Shown here piece by piece: positions 7,056-12,164 of a stretch of DNA of 12,164 nucleotides. Under the pieces are notes generated by a model. It did no database searches, was not told the DNA's origin, and saw only the letters and a list, made by a program, of their open reading frames with translations. The position numbers and the translations under genes were made by a program. The number at the start of each line of letters is the position of its first letter. Positions within the stretch are counted from its first letter, which is position 1. Source of the DNA: Candidatus Pelagibacter sp. TMED275 (GTDB lineage: Bacteria; Pseudomonadota; Alphaproteobacteria; Pelagibacterales; Pelagibacteraceae); contig NHLU01000002.1 of assembly GCA_002169255.1 (NCBI GenBank), forward strand, positions 1 to 12,164. The letters run 5' to 3'.

Positions 7056-7853
7056 GTGAAAACTATATATTTAACTTTAACTTTTATTTTTGGAATATAT
7101 TTTCTAATTATACTAGTAATTTATACTTTACAAAGAAGCTTATTATATCATCCTTCAGAAAACAACTATTTAGAAGAAAAACTATTAGATCATAAAATTA
7201 AAAAAATAACTATTTCGTCAGAAAATAAATTGGTTGGATGGTATTTTAAAAAAGATCCAAAATTAAAAACTTTAATTTTTTTTCATGGTAATGCAGGTAA
7301 ACTTGAAAATAGAATATATAAACTAAATGATTTGTCTAAACTAAACATAAATTATTTAATATTTGCATACAGAGGTTTTAGTGGAAACAAAGGTAATCCA
7401 AGTGAAGATGGAATATACTTCGATGCAAGGGCGGCTAAAAAATGGCTTAATTCAAATGGTGTTGAAGATCATGATTTAATTTTATATGGGGAGTCTTTAG
7501 GAACAGCTATATCTATAGATTTAGCCAAGGATTTTGATTTTGCAGGCATAATTCTTGAGTCTCCATTTACTTCTATGGTTGATTTGGCAAAAATTTATTA
7601 TCCATATTTGCCAGTAAATATAATGCTTAAGGATAGATACGATTCTATAAATAAAATTAAATATATAAATTCTCCAATTTTAATTATGCATGGAATGAAA
7701 GATAAAATTGTTCCATATGATATGGGCATTAAAATTTTTGAAATAGCAAATAATCCAAAATATAAGTATTTTAATGATTATGATGATCATATGATGGAAT
7801 TTAATAAAAATCTCATAAATTCAATTGATAATTTTATAAAAAGTTTAAATTAA
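7056..7853 (+). CDS. Membrane-anchored alpha/beta hydrolase (BEM46/ABHD13-like)
   Basis: 265 residues, starting at GTG 7056; no in-frame ATG precedes the membrane segment. One hydrophobic helix (residues 4-23) anchors the protein, followed by Q-R-S-L-L-Y-H-P, a phrase typical of the BEM46/COG1073 group. The hydrolase core shows the oxyanion-loop motif F-H-G-N-A-G (76-81), the nucleophile elbow G-E-S-L-G (145-149, Ser147), Asp216 in H-G-M-K-D and His245 in D-D-H-M. The catalytic triad is complete. Known relatives include esterases, thioesterases and peptidase-like enzymes, so no substrate can be named. The 41-base gap before it is AT-rich with no terminator seen; it may share the upstream transcript. 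No Shine-Dalgarno is visible. Very high AT content and Lys/Asn/Ile use match the neighbouring genes. Confidence 0.82.
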   Translation: MKTIYLTLTFIFGIYFLIILVIYTLQRSLLYHPSENNYLEEKLLDHKIKKITISSENKLVGWYFKKDPKLKTLIFFHGNAGKLENRIYKLNDLSKLNINYLIFAYRGFSGNKGNPSEDGIYFDARAAKKWLNSNGVEDHDLILYGESLGTAISIDLAKDFDFAGIILESPFTSMVDLAKIYYPYLPVNIMLKDRYDSINKIKYINSPILIMHGMKDKIVPYDMGIKIFEIANNPKYKYFNDYDDHMMEFNKNLINSIDNFIKSLN

Positions 7854-7905
7854 GACACAATTAAAACAAATAATCTTCATTTTTTTTATGTAGTTTAATA
7901 AGCTA

Positions 7906-8499
7906 ATGAAAAAAATTATTTTTACTTTATTGATAATATTTTATTCTTCAGCTGTTTTATTTTTGTTGGCATTGTTTTATTCTTCTAAATCATTAGCTGA
8001 GACAAATAAGTCAATAAGTGATTATTTTTATATAGGAAAAATGGAATCACATAATAAACATTTTACCTTATTTTTCAAACCAAGAGAAAAAGCAATCTTA
8101 GCTCGAGGAGAAAATTCTAATTACATCAATGACTATCCTCAAGATCTTTATTTTTATGATAACATTTTAGATAAAGAACTACCCTTAGTGTCTTATGATT
8201 GGTTCCCTAAAACTGCAAAAAAATTTTTATTAGATTATAAATATCCTGTTTTTCCTGACGATTTTGCATATTATTTATTAAAAGACGACAACACTTTAAT
8301 CATGATTAGTGCAAAGAAAGAAATAAGTAAAAATTTTAAGTTTGATATTAAAAAGCAAAAACTTAACATTTATAATAAAAAAAATAATTTAAATTTTATA
8401 ATATCAACATATTCCCACAATTGTGGGTATGAGAGTCTTAACTCAGAATTTTCTTGTAATATCTATAAGCCACTTATAGCTAACAATTTAATCAATTAA
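7906..8499 (+). CDS. Hypothetical exported or membrane-anchored protein
   Basis: 197 residues, not recognised. The N terminus M-K-K-I-I-F-T-L-L-I then a hydrophobic run to about residue 25 and S-K-S-L-A (27-31) before E32 look like a signal peptide with possible cleavage after A31; an uncleaved anchor is the alternative because the hydrophobic run is long. The rest is rich in Lys, Tyr, Phe and Asn, with two cysteines (C173, C184) near the C terminus that could form a disulfide in the periplasm. No lipobox and no catalytic motif were seen. It lies 52 bases after the hydrolase on the same strand. Its last 8 bases overlap the end of ftsY on the opposite strand. A 14-bp palindrome falls within its codons 170-174. 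Confidence 0.7.
   Translation: MKKIIFTLLIIFYSSAVLFLLALFYSSKSLAETNKSISDYFYIGKMESHNKHFTLFFKPREKAILARGENSNYINDYPQDLYFYDNILDKELPLVSYDWFPKTAKKFLLDYKYPVFPDDFAYYLLKDDNTLIMISAKKEISKNFKFDIKKQKLNIYNKKNNLNFIISTYSHNCGYESLNSEFSCNIYKPLIANNLIN
8414..8427. repeat. 14-bp perfect palindrome near the convergent gene ends
   Basis: CCCACAATTGTGGG is self-complementary, with two further pairs possible beyond one T-T mismatch. It lies inside the 3' part of the hypothetical gene, 65 bases before the ftsY stop. No T run follows closely on the + strand. On the - strand a T-rich stretch lies farther on, so a weak terminator for leftward ftsY transcripts is possible but not shown. Confidence 0.4.
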
Positions 8500-9409
8500 T
8501 TTCAGTAAATGCATCAGCGAATTTTTTAGCATCAAAAATTTGCAAATCATCTTCTTTTTCACCAAGACCTAGACAAATTATAGGTAGTTTAAATTTCCTT
8601 GCCACAGATATTAAAACACCACCCTTTGCTGTTCCATCCAACTTTGTCATTATAAGTCCGGTGACCGGAATTATTTTATTGAATTCTTCTACTTGATTAA
8701 TAACATTTTGACCAGAAGTTGAGTCTAATATTAGAATTACTTCCTGAGGAGCATCTGAATCTAATTTTTTTAAAACACCTGCAATTTTTTTATATTCATC
8801 CATTAAATTCTTCTTATTTTGTAGTCTCCCAGCGGTATCAAGCAATACATCATTAAAAGAGTTATTTTTTGCATATTCTAAAGTTTTATAGGCAACAGAA
8901 GCAGGATCTGATTTAGCCTCTGACTTTATTATTTCAACTCCAATTTTTTTTGACCAAGTTTCTAATTGTTCTATTGCTGCTGCCCTAAAAGTATCACAAG
9001 CTCCAAATAATACCTTACTGTTATTTTTTTTAAGAATTTTGCCTATTTTCCCAATTGTTGTTGTCTTACCGACTCCATTGACGCCAGAAACCAAAATTAC
9101 ATTTAAATAATTTTTGGTCTCAAAAATTTTTTTATTTTCTAAAGGCTCCATTAGTTCAACAATATATTCATTAAGTATTTTTTTTACCTCATGAATAGGA
9201 TCAGAGTTAGGATCTATTTTTTTATCTGATAGTATTGATCTAATATCATTAGAAGCATCCACCCCAACATCTGCACTGATTAAAAATTCCTCTATTTTAT
9301 TAAGCGTATCATCATCAATTTCCTTTTTTATTATTATCTCTTTTAAACCAGATGCAATATTAGATGCGCTTCTTTTAAAACCTAATTTAAATTTTTCAAA
9401 TATACTCAT
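8492..9409 (-). CDS. ftsY: Signal recognition particle receptor FtsY
   Basis: 305 residues. GTPase that docks the Ffh-RNA-ribosome complex at the inner membrane for co-translational insertion. The N domain spans about residues 1-95 and the G domain the rest. Motifs: P-loop G-V-N-G-V-G-K-T (109-116), D-T-F-R-A-A-A (139-145), D-T-A-G-R (191-195), T-K-L-D (255-258) and G-L-G-E (281-284), all as expected. The long acidic A domain of E. coli FtsY is absent. The N-terminal F-E-K-F-K-L-G-F-K-R can form the short amphipathic lipid-binding helix that does its job in compact forms. The start ATG overlaps the dapF stop by one base (TAATG), so the two are translated together. The 3' end overlaps the convergent hypothetical gene by 8 bases. 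Confidence 0.95.
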   Translation of the reverse strand: MSIFEKFKLGFKRSASNIASGLKEIIIKKEIDDDTLNKIEEFLISADVGVDASNDIRSILSDKKIDPNSDPIHEVKKILNEYIVELMEPLENKKIFETKNYLNVILVSGVNGVGKTTTIGKIGKILKKNNSKVLFGACDTFRAAAIEQLETWSKKIGVEIIKSEAKSDPASVAYKTLEYAKNNSFNDVLLDTAGRLQNKKNLMDEYKKIAGVLKKLDSDAPQEVILILDSTSGQNVINQVEEFNKIIPVTGLIMTKLDGTAKGGVLISVARKFKLPIICLGLGEKEDDLQIFDAKKFADAFTEIN

Positions 9410-10230
9410 TAAAGATTAATTTTAATTTCCTGTATTTTTGAAACAGGTCCTTTCATATAAATAAAATTATTTTCATCAATATTTATTTCTAATTTACCTA
9501 ATTCAAACTCAAGATTTACTGGAAATTTTATTAAATTATTGATTTTACCAGCAAGAGCTGTTGCACAAGCTGCTGTGCCACAAGCTTTAGTAAGTCCCGC
9601 TCCTCTTTCCCAAACTTTTAATTTAATATGGTTTTCATTTATTTTTTTTGCAATTGTAACATTGCATTTCTCTGGAAATAAATCATGATTTTCAATTTTT
9701 GGACCTATTTTTTTAATGTTATAATCTTCAAAATTATCTACAAAAAAAATAATATGAGGATTTCCAACATTTATTGCGGTACCATTTTTTATTTCAATTG
9801 AAATATCAGCAAATTTAAAGTTTAAATTTCTAGTATCAATTTTTTTTTTAAGAGGTATATCTTCCCAATTCAATTTACCGACACCTATTTTTGTTTCAAC
9901 AATTTGATTTTTATAAATCTTTGACTCTAGCTTACCACCTAAGGTTTTTAAATTTATTATTTTTTTTTTATTTTCTTTGGATAGTAAGTAGGCAACACAT
10001 CTTGTTCCATTCCCACAAGCTCCAGATTTACTTCCATCAGAATTATAAAATATTAGCTCAGCATCATTTTGATCAGCTTTTCTAATAATTATTAATTGAT
10101 CGCAGCCAATAAATTTTCTGTCGCAAATTTTTTTAATCTGCTCATTTATTAGATTAATTTTATTATCTCTTTCATCAATGATTACAAAGTCATTGCCAAG
10201 ACCGTCCATTTTAAAAGCTTTAAATTCCAT
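9409..10230 (-). CDS. dapF: Diaminopimelate epimerase
   Basis: 273 residues, normal length. Cytosolic, PLP-independent epimerase turning LL- into meso-diaminopimelate for lysine and peptidoglycan. Both catalytic cysteines are present in duplicated halves: Cys72 in S-G-A-C-G-N-G-T-R-C and Cys217 in K-A-C-G-T-A-A-C. Substrate contacts N13 (G-L-G-N-D-F), N64 (Y-N-S-D-G), N157 (G-N-P-H), N190 and E208-R209 (W-E-R-G) also fit the family. The start gives the standard opening just before K-M-D-G-L-G-N-D-F. It is the first gene of a leftward pair with ftsY and diverges from ffh; no clear Shine-Dalgarno precedes it. In many alphaproteobacteria a methylthiotransferase gene (mtaB) sits between dapF and ftsY; none is here. 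Confidence 0.95.
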   Translation of the reverse strand: MEFKAFKMDGLGNDFVIIDERDNKINLINEQIKKICDRKFIGCDQLIIIRKADQNDAELIFYNSDGSKSGACGNGTRCVAYLLSKENKKKIINLKTLGGKLESKIYKNQIVETKIGVGKLNWEDIPLKKKIDTRNLNFKFADISIEIKNGTAINVGNPHIIFFVDNFEDYNIKKIGPKIENHDLFPEKCNVTIAKKINENHIKLKVWERGAGLTKACGTAACATALAGKINNLIKFPVNLEFELGKLEINIDENNFIYMKGPVSKIQEIKINL

Positions 10231-10251
10231 ATATTTAGATACTTAACTTAT

Positions 10252-10280
10252 TTATTGACTTTTTGAACCTCTATTATAAT
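10252..10280 (+). promoter_or_regulatory. Promoter of the ffh-rpsP transcript, in the dapF-ffh divergent region
   Basis: A perfect -10 box TATAAT lies at 10275-10280. A -35 of TTATTG (10252-10257) gives a 17-base spacer; the better-looking TTGACT (10255-10260) would leave only 14. Transcription would start near 10286-10288, at the GGAG that opens the structured leader. The overlapping bases 10273-10278 read TATAAT on the other strand, so a leftward dapF promoter could share the site, though no good -35 for it was seen. Confidence 0.5.
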
Positions 10281-10285
10281 TTATC

Positions 10286-10392
10286 GGAGTTTCCGCAAAA
10301 AACAGCATTTTGCGGTGTCTTTGGCAACAAAGAGATCGACACCAGTTAGCGAGGGTTCGCCCACTGGTGCGTTAGCTGCTGGGTAAAAAAAT
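10286..10392 (+). ncRNA. Structured 5' leader RNA of ffh (three hairpins, possible pseudoknot)
   Basis: This stretch is visibly richer in GC than its surroundings and folds well. P1: CCGCAAAA (10293-10300) with TTTTGCGG (10308-10315), 8 perfect pairs, loop AACAGCA. P2: TCTTTG (10318-10323), GCAA tetraloop, CAAAGA (10328-10333). P3: CACCAGT (10340-10346) with ACTGGTG (10363-10369), a 6-base bulge on the 5' side, then GGG-UUCG-CCC (10353-10362). The P1 loop CAGCA (10303-10307) is complementary to TGCTG (10377-10381), which adjoins the weak GGG ribosome-binding sequence of ffh (10381-10383), so a pseudoknot could control translation. CACC (10340-10343) can instead pair with GGTG (10314-10317), giving an alternative fold. 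No T run ends it, so it is a leader rather than a free small RNA. I recall an RNA family named after ffh being described from marine alphaproteobacteria, but cannot verify that this belongs to it. Confidence 0.7.
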
Positions 10393-11751
10393 ATGTTTGA
10401 TAACTTAACAAATAAATTTGAAGGAATTTTTTCTTCTTTAAAAAAAGCACCATCGTTAGATGAGAAACAAGTAGACGCAGGGCTTAGAGAAATAAGATTA
10501 GCTTTACTAGAAGCAGATGTTTCAATTGATGTTGCAAAAAATTTTATAGAAAATGTCAAACCCAAGGTATTAGGTAAAGAAATAATAAGATCGACGTCTC
10601 CAGGGCAGATGGTAGTCAAAATAGTTTTTGACGAATTAGTATCTTTACTAGGTGATAAAAATGTAGATATCAATCTCAATGCAGTTCCACCCGTTTCGAT
10701 TATGTTAGTAGGGTTACAAGGATCAGGAAAAACTACCACTACATCAAAATTAGCAAAATTTTTAGAAAAAAATAAAAAAAAGAAAATAATGATGGTAAGT
10801 CTTGATGTTTACAGGCCAGCTGCTCAAGAGCAACTTAGATCATTAGGTGAGCAAAATAATATTAATACTCTTCCGATAATGGAGGGACAATTACCTTCGG
10901 ATATTTGTAGAAGAGCTTTGAGTGCAGCTAGGTTAAATGGATCTGAGGTAATATTGTTTGATACTGCTGGACGTACTCAAATTGATTTGCAAATGATGAA
11001 TGAAATTAAACAAATAGAGGAAATAATTAATCCTTCCGAAATAATTCTAGTTGCAGATTCTTTAACTGGACAAGTTGCGGCAAATGTCGCCAAAGAATTT
11101 AAAAATGCTGTAAATTTATCAGGAATAATTTTGACTAGATCAGACGGTGATGGACGAGGTGGCGCAGCCTTAAGCATGAAATATGTTGCGAATGTGCCAA
11201 TAAAGTTTTTAGGAGTAGGTGAAAAAGTAGAAAATTTAGAAGTTTTTTATCCTGATAGAATTGCAAATAGAATATTGGGCATGGGAGATATTGTTACCCT
11301 TGTTGAAAAAGCTTCAGAGGATTTAGATGAAGAGAAGTTAAAAAAGACCGAGGAAAGGTTAAAGAAAGGTCAATTTACTCTTGAAGACTATTTATCTCAA
11401 TTAAGACAAATGAAAAAAATGGGAGGCATTGAAGGTTTGATGTCTTTTCTTCCTGGAGTGTCCAAAATTAAATCTCAGATGGACCAAGCTGGTGTTGATG
11501 AAAAAATTATAACTCAGAATGAGGCCGCTATATTATCTATGACCAAAAAGGAGAGAGAAAATCCAAAGATAATCGATGGTTCTAGAAAAAAAAGAATTGC
11601 TAATGGCTCAGGGACAGACATTGCCACTATCAATAAATTGTTAAAACAATTTAAAATGATGTCAGAAATGATGAAAAAAATGTCCAAAGGAAATACTCAA
11701 GGCTTGGAAGACAAAGGAATACCACCTGAGCTTTTTAATCAAATGAAATAA
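10393..11751 (+). CDS. ffh: Signal recognition particle protein Ffh
   Basis: 452 residues, normal length. GTPase that with SRP RNA binds signal sequences of nascent proteins and docks on FtsY, encoded nearby. N domain residues 1-95. G domain: P-loop G-L-Q-G-S-G-K-T (107-114), D-V-Y-R-P-A-A (138-144), D-T-A-G-R (190-194), T-R-S-D-G-D-G-R-G-G (248-257) and G-V-G-E (274-277). Arg at 249 in place of the common Lys is normal for alphaproteobacteria. The M domain (about 300-452) is methionine-rich and has the RNA-binding G-S-R-K-K-R-I-A-N-G-S-G (396-407). The only ribosome-binding sequence is a weak GGG 9 bases before the ATG, beside the structured leader, so expression may depend on that RNA. rpsP follows 14 bases after the stop, the usual alphaproteobacterial order. 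Confidence 0.96.
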   Translation: MFDNLTNKFEGIFSSLKKAPSLDEKQVDAGLREIRLALLEADVSIDVAKNFIENVKPKVLGKEIIRSTSPGQMVVKIVFDELVSLLGDKNVDINLNAVPPVSIMLVGLQGSGKTTTTSKLAKFLEKNKKKKIMMVSLDVYRPAAQEQLRSLGEQNNINTLPIMEGQLPSDICRRALSAARLNGSEVILFDTAGRTQIDLQMMNEIKQIEEIINPSEIILVADSLTGQVAANVAKEFKNAVNLSGIILTRSDGDGRGGAALSMKYVANVPIKFLGVGEKVENLEVFYPDRIANRILGMGDIVTLVEKASEDLDEEKLKKTEERLKKGQFTLEDYLSQLRQMKKMGGIEGLMSFLPGVSKIKSQMDQAGVDEKIITQNEAAILSMTKKERENPKIIDGSRKKRIANGSGTDIATINKLLKQFKMMSEMMKKMSKGNTQGLEDKGIPPELFNQMK

Positions 11752-11754
11752 TAA

Positions 11755-11760
11755 AAGGAG
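11755..11760 (+). promoter_or_regulatory. Ribosome binding site of rpsP
   Basis: AAGGAG lies 5 bases before the rpsP ATG at 11766 and just after the ffh stop. A consensus Shine-Dalgarno is rare in this window, consistent with high expression of a ribosomal protein that must be translated more often than the ffh upstream of it. Confidence 0.8.
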
Positions 11761-11765
11761 AATAA

Positions 11766-12164
11766 ATGTTAAAATTAAGATTATCAATGGGAGGCACAAA
11801 GAAAAGACCAGTTTATAAAATTGTTGTTGCTGATAGTAGGTTTGCACGTGATGGGAGATTTATCGAAAAATTAGGTTTCTTTAATCCTTTACTTCCTAAA
11901 GAAAAAAAAGAGAGAGTTGGTTTAGAAGCAGATAGGATTAAATATTGGCTTAGCCAAGGAGCTCAACCAACTACAAGAGTTGCAAGAATTTTAGGTGAAA
12001 ATGAATTAATGCCTATGCCCAAGAGAGGTAACAACCCTCTGAAAGCTATCCCTAAAAAGGAAAGGAAAAAAGAGGGATCTGAAGAACCAAAAGCTGAAGA
12101 AAAAAAAGCAGAGGCACCAAAAGCTGAAGAAAAAAAAGCAGAGGCACCAAAAGCTGAAGAAAAA
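11766..12164 (+). CDS. rpsP: 30S ribosomal protein S16, 3' truncated by the window end
   Basis: 133 codons are visible and the frame is still open at the last base. S16 binds 16S rRNA in the 5' domain and is needed for 30S assembly. The core is textbook: [15 protein letters not shown] at the start, [17 protein letters not shown] at 21-37, and W-L-S-Q-G-A-Q-P-T at 61-69. The core ends near residue 85, the whole length of E. coli S16. Beyond it is a basic linker (P-K-K-E-R-K-K) and then 10-residue repeats of Glu, Ala, Pro and Lys. Alphaproteobacterial S16 often has a charged Ala/Lys/Glu tail, so the extension itself is expected; the near-perfect repetition is what stands out. rimM and trmD are expected next, outside the window. 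Confidence 0.95.
   Translation, partial: MLKLRLSMGGTKKRPVYKIVVADSRFARDGRFIEKLGFFNPLLPKEKKERVGLEADRIKYWLSQGAQPTTRVARILGENELMPMPKRGNNPLKAIPKKERKKEGSEEPKAEEKKAEAPKAEEKKAEAPKAEEK
12081..12164 (+). repeat. 30-bp in-frame tandem repeat in the rpsP tail
   Basis: Three units: 12081-12110, 12111-12140 and 12141-12164 (cut by the window end). Units two and three are identical over all visible bases; unit one differs only in its first codons. Each encodes ten residues of the form [10 protein letters not shown], with E-E-P in unit one. The array continues an unknown distance beyond the window. Confidence 0.9.

Noticed and set aside
8656..8668. TCCGGT-G-ACCGGA inverted repeat within ftsY
   Set aside because: It falls in the codons of the conserved P-V-T-G-L segment, has no T run or regulatory position, and is most likely a coding coincidence.
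10345..10376. tRNA or tmRNA fragment, because GGGTTCGCCC resembles a T arm
   Set aside because: The loop is a 4-base UUCG rather than the 7-base T loop, and no acceptor stem, anticodon arm or CCA end can be built around it.
10286..10392. SRP (4.5S) RNA gene beside ffh
   Set aside because: The conserved helix with the GGAA-type loop flanked by C-A-G-G and A-G-C-A-G internal-loop sequences is absent on both strands, and the segment runs straight into the ffh start without a terminator.
10281..10739. 152-residue reading frame on the - strand across the ffh start
   Set aside because: It covers the structured leader and the N-terminal part of ffh, has no recognisable motif, and reads as the reverse shadow of a certain gene.
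10977..11177. 66-residue - strand frame inside ffh, and the similar - strand frames inside the hydroxyacid dehydrogenase and dctM
   Set aside because: They lie wholly within certain genes on the other strand and have no motif or start signal.

Overview
The window is AT-rich, densely packed bacterial DNA, most likely from a marine alphaproteobacterium of the SAR11/Pelagibacterales type. Four things point there: Ffh carries the alphaproteobacterial G4 variant (T-R-S-D-G-D-G-R-G-G); FtsY is short and lacks the N-terminal acidic domain; dapF-ftsY lies divergent from ffh-rpsP; and gene gaps are a few bases or overlaps, with a high-affinity TRAP transporter and few Shine-Dalgarno sequences. The lineage is an inference from these traits, not from a database match.

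Left part (2-7014, all + strand) is an organic-acid uptake and oxidation locus. It holds a 5'-truncated FAD-linked D-lactate/glycolate-type dehydrogenase, an NAD(P)-dependent 2-hydroxyacid dehydrogenase (glyoxylate/hydroxypyruvate reductase type), a complete TRAP transporter (Tat-exported binding protein DctP, small membrane subunit DctQ, large subunit DctM), an amidase-signature hydrolase, and a 58-residue two-helix membrane protein overlapping the amidase end. An intrinsic terminator follows the reductase gene. A second, very strong one sits inside the TRAP set between dctP and dctQ. An 18-bp perfect palindrome lies just upstream of the dctP ribosome binding site. I infer that a 2-hydroxy acid, 2-keto acid or related carboxylate is imported and interconverted between hydroxy and keto forms; the ligand is not determined by the sequence.

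Middle part (7056-8499, + strand) has a membrane-anchored alpha/beta hydrolase of the BEM46/ABHD13 type and an unrecognised exported or membrane-anchored protein. The latter runs convergently into ftsY with an 8-base overlap.

Right part is housekeeping. ftsY and dapF (- strand, stop/start overlap) diverge from ffh and rpsP (+ strand). The 162-base gap between dapF and ffh holds a promoter and a GC-richer stretch that folds into three hairpins, two capped by GCAA and UUCG tetraloops. A loop-to-3'-end complementarity could form a pseudoknot just upstream of the ffh start. This structured ffh leader is the most interesting non-coding element here. rpsP runs off the end of the window inside a 30-bp tandem repeat that encodes a Lys/Glu/Ala/Pro tail.

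No mobile element, CRISPR array, tRNA or rRNA was found, and no gene-free stretch exceeds 300 bases.
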